Position numbers and translations under genes: made by a program. 34,646 nucleotides of DNA from a virus: the IMG/VR virus record IMGVR_UViG_3300006108_000004, positions 1 to 34,646 of that record; one strand, written 5' to 3'. The notes under the pieces are model-generated. The model was not told the origin of the DNA, ran no database searches, and was given only the letters and a program-made list of their open reading frames with translations. The number at the start of each line of letters is the position of its first letter. Position 1 is the stretch's first letter. Below, in pieces: positions 1 through 5,468 of this stretch.

Positions 1-120
1 GTGACCGAACTTGGTTTAGGTATCGGTAAAGCAATTGGTAGCTCAGGTGGAAAACTAGGCCAGTTGTATAAGCGAATAAACCCGTCAAGCGCACTTGGGC
101 TTTTTGTGTATTTAAGATAA
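1..120. repeat. Terminal direct repeat, left copy
   Basis: These 120 bases are identical to 34527-34646, the last bases of the window. This is the usual mark of a circular or circularly permuted genome whose assembly ran past its own start. A P22-like headful-packaging phage would be expected to give it. A genuine short terminal redundancy cannot be excluded from sequence alone. The unique genome would be 34526 bp. Confidence 0.95.
81..105 (+). terminator. Probable rho-independent terminator
   Basis: CCC-gt-CAAG, loop CGCA, CTTG-GGG-like arm (81-99), then C and five T (101-105). The stem has a two-base bulge. It lies on the + strand upstream of the early operon, so transcripts from the repressor side would meet it before the first early gene. 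It also lies inside the 3' end of a possible 56-aa reading frame that crosses the circular join. Confidence 0.6.
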
Positions 121-130
121 ATTAAGATGA

Positions 131-202
131 ATGAAGATCAACAAAGATGCTGGAGAAGGTAGGTATATCCACCCTAGCATAACCTATGGAGAAATGAAAT
201 GA
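131..202 (+). CDS. Possible 23-aa leader peptide
   Basis: The frame starts ATG at 131 and encodes MKINKDAGEGRYIHPSITYG plus three residues. Its stop TGA (200-202) overlaps the ATG of the next gene (199) in an ATGA junction, the same coupling used throughout this operon. The ribosome site is poor (AAGATGA just upstream). A short alternative frame (127-162, 11 codons) overlaps it. The coupling is the only real argument; it could equally be an untranslated leader. Confidence 0.3.
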   Translation: MKINKDAGEGRYIHPSITYGEMK

Positions 203-426
203 ATAGCTTTGAACAATGGTGGGATAGTGTGGAATGGAGTTTTAGTATGCGTCTAATTATTAAACCATTAGTTGAACCATTTGCAAAAATGGCTTGGAAT
301 GTGGCTTTATTGAAAGAACGTGAGGATTGTGCAGAAAGGGCTTGGATTGCTTTGGTAAAGAATAGTCAACCTTGGAATGTCAGACGAGATGTAACAGAAT
401 CAATCAAAGCAGGGACACAAAAATGA
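199..426 (+). CDS. Hypothetical early protein, 75 aa
   Basis: This is the first clear gene of the rightward operon. A good ribosome site (GGAGAA, 188-193) precedes the ATG at 199. The product is Trp-rich near its start (EQWWDSVEWSF) and predicted mainly helical, with no motif I recognise. Its stop overlaps the start of the next gene in an ATGA junction (423-426), so the two are probably translationally coupled. It could be a small host-takeover or DNA-metabolism accessory protein, but the function is unknown. Confidence 0.75.
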   Translation: MNSFEQWWDSVEWSFSMRLIIKPLVEPFAKMAWNVALLKEREDCAERAWIALVKNSQPWNVRRDVTESIKAGTQK

Positions 427-776
427 CTTTTGAAGACTTTTGGAAATCATGGCCTAGATCAACCCGAAAAGGCGCTAAATCACAATGCTTCAAGGTTTGG
501 ATTAAAACTTACTGCGATTCCTGTGCAGACCAGATTATTAAGCATGTTGAATGGATGAAAACCACCGATCAATGGCGCAAAGACAACGGGGCTTTTATTC
601 CTGCGCCTTTAGTTTATTTAAACCAGCAAAGATGGGACGGGGCAGAGATTCCTGAGACTTCTACGATGGTTCAGGAACGTGATCCTTACCTTGTCAAGCT
701 GGAGGAGGAGAAATCTAAAGCTGTTCCTATGCCTGACTGGATCAGGGAGAAAATGAAAGGGATAGGCCGTGTTTAA
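423..776 (+). CDS. Replication-protein C-terminal-domain-like protein, 117 aa
   Basis: The start at 423 is preferred over an upstream in-frame ATG (372) because it makes an ATGA coupling with the previous gene; the upstream start would overlap by 55 bases. The protein begins FEDFWKSWPRSTRKG, then C..W, then NGAFIPAPLVYLNQQRWDG at about residues 57-75. This W..WP...RKG ... P.P..YLNQ.RW pattern is seen at the C-terminus of phage replisome-organiser (O-like) proteins. Here it stands alone, without the usual N-terminal winged-helix DNA-binding domain. No helicase loader, helicase or primase lies next to it. Recognition rests on motif memory, so treat the role in replication as probable rather than shown. 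Confidence 0.72.
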   Translation: MTFEDFWKSWPRSTRKGAKSQCFKVWIKTYCDSCADQIIKHVEWMKTTDQWRKDNGAFIPAPLVYLNQQRWDGAEIPETSTMVQERDPYLVKLEEEKSKAVPMPDWIREKMKGIGRV

Positions 777-915
777 AACGATCTGGCAACCCGTCCCGAA
801 GTGGGAAGTACCCGTCAAAGAACTTCAGAGAGCTAAGTTTCCGTTACGCAAAGACGAAAAAAAACGTGAACGGGTTAATCAAAACGAGACTAGAAAGTGG
901 ATTTTTAATGTTTGA
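769..915 (+). CDS. Small basic hypothetical protein, 48 aa (GTG start)
   Basis: A GTG at 769 overlaps the end of the preceding gene by 8 bases and has a plausible ribosome site (GAAAGGG, about 755-761). The frame stays open to TGA at 913-915, where it overlaps the ATG of the next gene (908). The product is strongly basic and polar (KDEKKRERVNQNETRKWIF). It fills what would otherwise be a 130-base hole in a densely overlapping operon, which is the main support. No family recognised. Confidence 0.5.
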   Translation: MFKTIWQPVPKWEVPVKELQRAKFPLRKDEKKRERVNQNETRKWIFNV

Positions 916-1096
916 TTGGGATGCTGAATACGCTTCGATTGTGAAGTTTTACTCTGAACTGGCGATGCGTACAGGCTGGAGGGATTACGTTAGAGATTTG
1001 GTTAAACAGAAGATGCAAGACCCGGTATTAAAAGATTTAGGCAAAGACGTAGCACAGAAAATTAAGGAGCTTGAGAATGACAAAACAGGAAATTAA
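908..1096 (+). CDS. Hypothetical protein, 62 aa
   Basis: I place the start at ATG 908 (MFDWDAEYASIVKFYSEL) rather than an upstream GTG at 866, because 908 overlaps the stop of the preceding small gene by a few bases as elsewhere in this operon. The ribosome site is weak (AGTGGA), suggesting coupling. The protein is helical and charged and ends KIKELENDKTGN. It overlaps the next gene by 20 bases. No function can be assigned. Confidence 0.6.
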   Translation: MFDWDAEYASIVKFYSELAMRTGWRDYVRDLVKQKMQDPVLKDLGKDVAQKIKELENDKTGN

Positions 1097-1229
1097 TTAT
1101 TACGATTTGAGACAATGGGAATATTTCTATTTGTCATTAGCTTACGATTGTAAAGACGAGGTTCTCCAATGGATGTATCTGTTTGACTATGCGTTTTATA
1201 AATACAGAGCTGATGGGATAAGGCCATGA
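1077..1229 (+). CDS. Small aromatic-rich protein, 50 aa
   Basis: ATG at 1077 follows a strong ribosome site (AAGGAG, 1064-1069). The stop TGA (1227-1229) overlaps the start of the PAPS-reductase-family gene (ATG 1226). The product is very rich in Tyr, Trp and Phe (EINYYDLRQWEYFYLSLAYD), with no recognised domain. Its position and coupling suggest it is a real gene expressed with its neighbour. Confidence 0.6.
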   Translation: MTKQEINYYDLRQWEYFYLSLAYDCKDEVLQWMYLFDYAFYKYRADGIRP

Positions 1230-1951
1230 GAATAGTTTGTTGGTTTTCCTGTGGAGCAGCTTCAGCCGTAGCAACCAAACTTGCAATTGCTGAAAATTCA
1301 GGCAAATTACCATTAATTATTGCTTACACCGAAGTCAAGGAAGAACACCCAGACAATAAAAGATTTCTGGCAGACTGTGAAAATTGGTTTGGGCAGAAAA
1401 TACAAATCCTTAGAAACGACTTTTATGATGGTTCAATCTACCGTGTGTTTGAAAAAAACTACATTCGGACACCCAAGGGAGCGCCTTGTACCCGAGCGCT
1501 AAAGAAACAAGTCAGAGAGCGTTTTGAGCTACCAAATGATCGTCAAGTGTTTGGATATACGGCAGAGGAAGAAAACCGTTTAAATCGCTTTATAGACGCA
1601 AATAACGATGTGGATATATGGACACCTTTAATTGACAAAGGATTGTCTAAAGAAGACTGTTTAGCCATGCTTAAAAATGCCAATATTGAGTTACCAGCCA
1701 TGTATAAACTTGGGTATCACAATAATAATTGCATTGGTTGCGTCAAAGGCGGAATGGGATATTGGAACAAAATTAAAATAGATTTCCCTGAACACTTTGA
1801 TCGGATGGCTAAGTTGGAACGGTTTAAGACACAGACTATTTTTAAAGATAGATATTTAGACGAGTTAAAACCTACGGACGGGAATTACCCTCAAGAACAA
1901 AATATTGAGTGTTCTATCTTTTGTCAAATGGCTGAGGAGGAATACAAATGA
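1226..1951 (+). CDS. Phosphoadenosine phosphosulfate (PAPS) reductase family protein
   Basis: 241 aa of the adenine nucleotide alpha-hydrolase/PAPS reductase superfamily. The N-terminus VCWFSCGAASAVA carries the PP-loop (SCGAAS, residues 8-13), a common variant of SGGxDS that binds the nucleotide phosphates. Conserved-looking cysteines follow at 88 (PCTRALK), 169 and 172 (CIGC), and 229 and 233 (CSIFC). These could hold a metal or Fe-S cluster or do thiol chemistry. Family members reduce PAPS in sulfate assimilation, but phage homologues are usually of unknown role and some relatives act in DNA phosphorothioation (DndC). It sits in an early operon between a small gene and a nuclease-like gene, with ATGA overlaps on both sides. 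Host-sulfur metabolism and nucleic-acid modification are both possible. Confidence 0.85.
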   Translation: MRIVCWFSCGAASAVATKLAIAENSGKLPLIIAYTEVKEEHPDNKRFLADCENWFGQKIQILRNDFYDGSIYRVFEKNYIRTPKGAPCTRALKKQVRERFELPNDRQVFGYTAEEENRLNRFIDANNDVDIWTPLIDKGLSKEDCLAMLKNANIELPAMYKLGYHNNNCIGCVKGGMGYWNKIKIDFPEHFDRMAKLERFKTQTIFKDRYLDELKPTDGNYPQEQNIECSIFCQMAEEEYK

Positions 1952-2229
1952 GGAGAGCTGCTAGACGAGACGAGAACGAAAAAGAGATCGTTGAGGCTTT
2001 ACGCGCGGTGGGTGCAACTGTTTATCTTTTAGATCAACCATGTGATCTTTTGGTGGGGTATCGAAACCAGACTATTTTGATGGAATTGAAAAATCCCAAT
2101 AGCAAATACGGTAAAAAAGGGTTCAACGAAAATCAAAAGCACTTTGTTGAGAACTGGAAAGGTGGGCCATTTTGCCTAGTTGATTCTGTAGACGCAGCGC
2201 TACGGATGTTAAAAATAATGATAAATTAA
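1948..2229 (+). CDS. PD-(D/E)XK (VRR-NUC-like) nuclease-like protein, 93 aa
   Basis: Starts at ATG 1948 with a strong GAGGAGG site and an ATGA overlap with the PAPS-reductase-family gene. The N-terminal helix (RRDENEKEIVEALRAVGATV) leads to CDLLVG (Asp33) and ILMELKNP (Glu46, Lys48), then ENQKHFVENWKGG. This D-x(n)-ExK arrangement plus a Q..F...W helix matches small phage restriction-endonuclease-fold proteins, often annotated VRR-NUC or Holliday-junction-resolvase-like. It is compact and single-domain. A role in branched-DNA processing alongside NinB is plausible; cleavage activity is inferred from the motif only. Confidence 0.72.
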   Translation: MRRAARRDENEKEIVEALRAVGATVYLLDQPCDLLVGYRNQTILMELKNPNSKYGKKGFNENQKHFVENWKGGPFCLVDSVDAALRMLKIMIN

Positions 2230-2230
2230 G

Positions 2231-2647
2231 ATGCAATACAAATTAATCAATGTCAAGCAGGGAACTGCGCTAATCAAAACGCTTTGGCCTAAGATGAAAT
2301 CAGCGCTTGAGGTTGGGAAAGAACTGTGCCTGACCGTTGAAGAAGCGCACCGATCTGACGATCAAAATAAGAAATATCACGCAATAATTGCTGAAATAGC
2401 CAAACAAGCGCAGCATATGGGCGCTCAATGGGATGCTGAGAGCTTTAAGCGGTTTTTAATAGATCAATTTGCCCATGAAACGGGGCTACAAGGCTCTAAA
2501 GTCGTACCGAGCTTGGATGGTACTAGGATTGTGCAATTAGGCTTCCAGAGCCGTAAATTCACTAAAGAACAAGGGTCTGAGTTTATAGAATGGTTATTGG
2601 CTTGGGCAGCAGATAAAGGAATTGAAATAAGAGGACAAGATGCCTAG
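2231..2647 (+). CDS. ninB: NinB-like recombination mediator
   Basis: 138 aa resembling lambda NinB/Orf, a DNA-binding recombination mediator that helps load annealing proteins on ssDNA-bound SSB. Visible family features are the central EAHRSDDQNKKYHAIIAEIA helix region, WDAESFKRFLI, and a C-terminal FTKEQGSEFIEWLLAWAADKG helix. Length is close to the lambda protein. It starts one base after the stop of the nuclease-like gene and overlaps the next gene by 8 bases. It would act with the DUF1071 annealing protein and YqaJ exonuclease encoded on the other strand (31970-33349). Confidence 0.85.
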   Translation: MQYKLINVKQGTALIKTLWPKMKSALEVGKELCLTVEEAHRSDDQNKKYHAIIAEIAKQAQHMGAQWDAESFKRFLIDQFAHETGLQGSKVVPSLDGTRIVQLGFQSRKFTKEQGSEFIEWLLAWAADKGIEIRGQDA

Positions 2648-2822
2648 AAAAATATCAGAAATAACAGATGGAGTATCCGTAACTATAAGGCTAAGTAAAG
2701 AGCAAAGGGATATGTATTATGATTTAGGAGGCCATGATTGGCTACGCAGATACATAGACCGCCAGATCAGATCAGAGGAGATTCAATTGGGTGTAAGAGA
2801 GGTAAAAAATGACAAAAGATGA
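2640..2822 (+). CDS. Hypothetical protein, 60 aa
   Basis: ATG 2640 lies in the end of the NinB gene with AGAGGACAAG as ribosome site. The region VSVTIRLSKEQRDMYYDLGG looks like a short beta-strand followed by a helix, reminiscent of ribbon-helix-helix DNA-binding proteins, and is followed by HDWLRRYIDRQI. The RHH resemblance is weak. It overlaps the next gene by 14 bases. Confidence 0.6.
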   Translation: MPRKISEITDGVSVTIRLSKEQRDMYYDLGGHDWLRRYIDRQIRSEEIQLGVREVKNDKR

Positions 2823-3012
2823 AGCAATAAATATCGTTCAGACGTTTTTAGATAAGAGCAGTCACGCTAAATGGAAGATCGTTCAAGATGCCATAGACTG
2901 TCTAAAAGAACCCGTCTATGTGGAGAGTAATTACAAGACTTGGAATAAGGCTTGGGCTAAAGGGTTTGACTCAGGTTTACAACAGGCTGAAAAGGATAGC
3001 AGAAAATGGTAA
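2809..3012 (+). CDS. Hypothetical protein, 67 aa
   Basis: ATG 2809 follows AGAGAGG and overlaps the preceding gene. The product (KDEAINIVQTFLDKSSHAKW..) is helical, with a Trp-rich middle (KTWNKAWAKGFDSGLQQAE). No family recognised. It overlaps the following gene by 7 bases, so it belongs to the same transcript. Confidence 0.6.
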   Translation: MTKDEAINIVQTFLDKSSHAKWKIVQDAIDCLKEPVYVESNYKTWNKAWAKGFDSGLQQAEKDSRKW

Positions 3013-3215
3013 TTGAGACGATCCGCTGTTACGAGGGACGAAATCACACCCGAGGTGAGGTAAAGCAGTTATTTACTAAGATTTATCGGTGCAAGCGTTG
3101 CACTACAACATGGGATTCAAAACCAAATGGTCACAATTGCAAAGACAACATACGTCCGTTCCAAGAAACTGCTGGAGAGGGCGAGGCTTATTCCGTGTCA
3201 AATTTGCGGATGTGA
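3006..3215 (+). CDS. Zinc-ribbon-like small protein, up to 69 aa
   Basis: ATG 3006 overlaps the end of the previous gene. Residues 29-45 read CKRCTTTWDSKPNGHNC, a CxxC...HxC cluster typical of a small zinc ribbon, with a further Cys at 8. The last 29 codons (3127-3215) run over the start of the HNH gene in another frame and look less protein-like (AGEGEAYSVSNLRM). The true product may end there, or the two genes may once have been one frame. See the finding on this overlap. Confidence 0.5.
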   Translation: MVIETIRCYEGRNHTRGEVKQLFTKIYRCKRCTTTWDSKPNGHNCKDNIRPFQETAGEGEAYSVSNLRM

Positions 3216-3486
3216 GGACGGTAGTGTTGTTGCAGCGCACAGCAATCAAGCTAAACACGGCAAAGGCCGAGGAATTAAGGCCTCAGACGTTTATATAGCT
3301 TCCCTTTGCTACGACTGCCATACGATGATAGATCAAGGCGCTGGGCTAACCCGTGAGCAAAAGAACCGCAGTTGGGACATGGCGCACTTAAATACCGTTT
3401 GGGCTTTGGTTTACCACGACTTTTGGCCTACGGAAATTCCCCTTCCAGACACTTACGAGGCTTGGAAAAGGGAATCCACAAACTGA
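3127..3486 (+). CDS. YbcO-like (DUF1364) HNH nuclease
   Basis: 119 aa with the layout of the lambdoid YbcO/DUF1364 nuclease family. A basic N-terminus (KTTYVRSKKLLERARLIPC) is followed by C24-x2-C27, H38 (VAAHSN), GKGRGIKASD, and C61-x2-C64-H65 (CYDCHTMID). The cysteines and histidines would form the zinc site and HNH/beta-beta-alpha metal active site. In lambdoid phages such nucleases sit with Nin-region recombination genes, as here. ATG 3127 lacks a good ribosome site, and the gene overlaps the zinc-ribbon gene by 89 bases. It is the last + gene and ends one base before the first leftward gene. Confidence 0.8.
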   Translation: MVTIAKTTYVRSKKLLERARLIPCQICGCEDGSVVAAHSNQAKHGKGRGIKASDVYIASLCYDCHTMIDQGAGLTREQKNRSWDMAHLNTVWALVYHDFWPTEIPLPDTYEAWKRESTN

Positions 3487-3690
3487 TTACTTACGCAGAG
3501 CAGGAATACCAGCGCTAGGTTGTTCTGTGCCTCTGTGGGCTTTTTCCATAGGTAGGCTCATGTGTTTGTCTAATTTCTTCTCAAGCCTGTGTAATTCGTT
3601 TTCTGAAGCTAGAGCGTGATCTCTTTCTACAACGTAATGTCCTTTTTTAGACTCGTGAGTTTTGCCCGTCATTTTAAAGTTTGTAGCCAT
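3487..3690 (-). CDS. Hypothetical protein, 67 aa
   Basis: The last gene of the long leftward operon, with an ideal ribosome site (AGGAGG) before ATG 3690, directly after the endolysin stop. It is hydrophilic (KMTGKTHESKKGHYVVERDH, then ELHRLEKKLDKHM) with a short coiled-coil-like segment. It converges on the HNH gene with zero spacing, so transcription from both sides must run into the opposing gene. Function unknown. Confidence 0.6.
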   Translation of the reverse strand: MATNFKMTGKTHESKKGHYVVERDHALASENELHRLEKKLDKHMSLPMEKAHRGTEQPSAGIPALRK

Positions 3691-4299
3691 TTAGCCTCCT
3701 AGTATTTGCATTGCGTGCTCAAAACGAGCCATTCTGTCTTCTAAGCCTATTGTCCAACCATTAATTGCTTTTGTTAAGCCCACAAAATCGTTGTTATCAA
3801 CAAGGCGATTTAGGTTGTGTTTCTCCCAAAATAACGCAGCTGAGATGGCTGAACCCTCTGGGGTAGCCACAGCATCAGGATTGCTTACAAAGTCGATCTG
3901 AGTAGCATCTGAGAGCTCCTCGTAGTTTGTTTTGCCTGTTGTTTCTAACCAACCACGGCCTCGGTAATTCCACCCGTCCCCTGATTCTTCGTCCCCGTTA
4001 CCCATGCGGTTGGCATAAGCCCGGTTTGCTATCTTTTCAGGCTGATGGGCATATTCTGAGGCGTTTTCTTCGTTGAAGTGGCTAGGCCAAGTCTTGCACA
4101 GAGATTCGGCTTTATAGTTTAAGTTTTCCTCCATAAACCGAAAGGAATCGGATTCGTGTCCGCATTGGGCGATAAACGCAGCGACACGGGCAGGAGTGGA
4201 TAGATCGGCCTTTTCGATTGCCATATTGACTGGTTCAATTAAAGCCTCGGCATGGCTTAAATCAATTTTTGCTATTTTAGCGAGGGTTTGGGAATCCAT
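3691..4299 (-). CDS. Endolysin, glycoside hydrolase family 19 (chitinase-like)
   Basis: 202 aa of the GH19 lysozyme-type endolysin family, which hydrolyses peptidoglycan glycan strands. Visible: AFIAQCGHESDSF (H48-E49-S50, Glu49 the likely catalytic acid), EENLNYKAESL (Glu57/58), IANRAYANRMGNGDEESGDG, YRGRGWLETTGKTNY. The usual GRGLIQLTG is GRGWLETTG here, a tolerated variant. There is no signal peptide, so export should need a holin. It overlaps the Rz end by 23 bases and closes the lysis cassette. Confidence 0.92.
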   Translation of the reverse strand: MDSQTLAKIAKIDLSHAEALIEPVNMAIEKADLSTPARVAAFIAQCGHESDSFRFMEENLNYKAESLCKTWPSHFNEENASEYAHQPEKIANRAYANRMGNGDEESGDGWNYRGRGWLETTGKTNYEELSDATQIDFVSNPDAVATPEGSAISAALFWEKHNLNRLVDNNDFVGLTKAINGWTIGLEDRMARFEHAMQILGG

Positions 4300-4747
4300 T
4301 AATCATTGTCCTTACTTGGTTATAGATTTGAAGACAGGCGTTGAGTTTCCTGATGGCTGAATCCCCGTCATCGGTGATCCTGACAAGACTTTCAGCAAAC
4401 GTTGAGTCAATTCGGGCGTAGCTGGGGTCAGATCCGCTGGTAGAGGGGGCATTTGAACAGCTAGAGTTGGGGGCGGTTTTGACGTAGAGCTGCAACTTGC
4501 CAGTAGCAATATCAGCATCACGCTTGGCAATCTCTTTTTTAGCATTGGTCTTCTCCTTTTGAAGCTCTGCATCCTTGTCGCTTATCTGTTGAACCAAGGT
4601 ATTTGTTTTCTGTGCGTTTTCTGCGTTAAGTTTGGCAATCTGAACAGCCGTTTCAGCGTCTCGTTCAGCATATCCTTGATGGTGTCCATATTCATAAGTA
4701 CTCCCAATAATTAATACGCTGATTAAAAATGCAAATATATAGTTCAT
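4277..4747 (-). CDS. Rz: Rz-like inner-membrane spanin
   Basis: 156 aa with an N-terminal membrane anchor (YIFAFLISVLIIGS), then a long charged coiled coil (about residues 28-80, with NAENAQKTNTLVQQISDKDA) and a periplasmic C-terminus. This is the Rz topology: with Rz1 it bridges inner and outer membrane for the last lysis step. The ribosome site GAGAGG precedes ATG 4747. A complete Rz1 lies inside it in another frame, which strongly supports the call. The start overlaps the holin-candidate stop in an ATGA junction. Confidence 0.9.
   Translation of the reverse strand: MNYIFAFLISVLIIGSTYEYGHHQGYAERDAETAVQIAKLNAENAQKTNTLVQQISDKDAELQKEKTNAKKEIAKRDADIATGKLQLYVKTAPNSSCSNAPSTSGSDPSYARIDSTFAESLVRITDDGDSAIRKLNACLQIYNQVRTMINGFPNPR
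4312..4545 (-). CDS. Rz1: Rz1-like outer-membrane lipoprotein spanin (nested in Rz)
   Basis: 77 aa fully embedded in Rz in a shifted frame. The start at ATG 4545 is preferred over an upstream ATG because AAGGAG lies seven bases before it. The signal MLKKRLPSVMLILLLASC ends in a lipobox with lipidated Cys18, followed by a Pro-rich stretch (SKPPPTLAVQMPPLPADL) typical of Rz1. It would be anchored in the outer membrane and pair with the Rz periplasmic tail. Confidence 0.9.
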   Translation of the reverse strand: MLKKRLPSVMLILLLASCSSTSKPPPTLAVQMPPLPADLTPATPELTQRLLKVLSGSPMTGIQPSGNSTPVFKSITK

Positions 4748-5160
4748 TTTGCCTCTCGCTCGTTAGGATTGCCAAAAGAAAATGATTTCTGAGGGCTTAT
4801 AGCCGTTATCAATTTTTCCTCTTGCTTAATTGTAGAGGTTAATGGGGGGCATTTGGCGGTAGTTGGTGGGGTACTTTTAGACAGAAAGTTAGCAAGTATT
4901 TGTAAAGCCTGCCCAGCGAGTAACGTAAGAACCGCAAATATGGCCTTGTCGGTAGGCGCTTCGTTAAATAAAGGTTGTTCTGTATATACAACGCTATAGG
5001 CAAACAAAAGAAGAACGCCTACAAGCCCCAAAGTCATTCCTCTGATGACAAACCTTTGAGTCTCAGCATGGAGTTGCTCAGTTGTTTTGGGTTTTCGGTT
5101 TAGAAAAGTATTCAGGGCAAGTCTGAGTAGCGACACAGATTGGCGGTTTACAGTCTTCAT
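4744..5160 (-). CDS. Two-TM membrane protein, holin candidate, 138 aa
   Basis: I choose ATG 5160 (MKTVNRQSVSLL) with GGAG/GGAACA upstream; a longer frame starts at 5223 but would overlap other genes further. Two hydrophobic helices are visible, about residues 40-60 (GMTLGLVGVLLLFAYSVVYT) and 72-93 (AIFAVLTLLAGQALQILANF), with a polar tail. It lies directly upstream of Rz, where a holin is expected. The amino-acid sequence does not match a holin family I know, and two other membrane proteins nearby compete for that role. Confidence 0.6.
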   Translation of the reverse strand: MKTVNRQSVSLLRLALNTFLNRKPKTTEQLHAETQRFVIRGMTLGLVGVLLLFAYSVVYTEQPLFNEAPTDKAIFAVLTLLAGQALQILANFLSKSTPPTTAKCPPLTSTIKQEEKLITAISPQKSFSFGNPNEREAK

Positions 5161-5287
5161 TGTTCCAATTCTCCGGGTTCTGGCAATGATATCGCCACCT
5201 GTCATGGCATCCATTAAGGGCAATACATAGGCAAATAGCCAGTCTGCTGAAAAATCTCAAAACATTCGATCTCTTTGGAATTAGCAT
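5078..5287 (-). CDS. Small Cys-rich phage lipoprotein, 69 aa
   Basis: The N-terminus MLIPKRSNVLRFFSRLAICL continues CIALNGC, a lipoprotein signal with lipidated Cys27. It is followed by HDRWRYHCQNPENWNNEDCK and PPICVATQTCPEYF. The pattern RW.Y.CQ.P.NW....C..P.C...G/TCP recurs in small lipoproteins of many podovirus lysis regions, so I consider it real although it overlaps the downstream holin candidate by 83 bases and the upstream frameshift extension by 74. The role is unknown, perhaps an auxiliary lysis or superinfection protein. Confidence 0.65.
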   Translation of the reverse strand: MLIPKRSNVLRFFSRLAICLCIALNGCHDRWRYHCQNPENWNNEDCKPPICVATQTCPEYFSKPKTQNN

Positions 5288-5468
5288 GGAATTTCCGCTT
5301 GAATTCTATGTGACTTTTATCACCCATTAAACTTCTTTGATAGTCTTGCTGAATGTAATAAAGCACACCGACTACCGTGAACACCACCACGAAGACTGCA
5401 ATACAAATTGCAATTCGTAGATTCCATCGCTCAATTCTTGCTGTTCTCTCTCTGGCTTCGTCTGCATC
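5214..5468 (-). other. -1 frame extension encoding a membrane segment (no own start)
   Basis: This 84-codon open frame has no usable start: a TAA sits just upstream of the A10 tract, and the first Met is in mid-frame. It encodes DADEARERTARIERW, then a TM helix (NLRIAICIAVFVVVFTVVGV) and a cytoplasmic or periplasmic tail ending LPMYCP. Read after a -1 shift from the coiled-coil gene 5372-5857 it gives a natural-looking 214-aa protein. It overlaps the lipoprotein start. Confidence 0.65.

Noticed and set aside
25-105. tRNA-like string (GGTAGCTCAGGTGG) suggesting a tRNA gene or attachment site
   Set aside because: The D-arm cannot pair (no GAGC partner), there is no T-loop (TTCGAAT) and no 7-bp acceptor stem. 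The region is better read as a small frame plus terminator.
4744-5223. Longer start (5223) for the two-TM protein
   Set aside because: The extra 21 residues overlap the lipoprotein signal region and lack a ribosome site; ATG 5160 has one.
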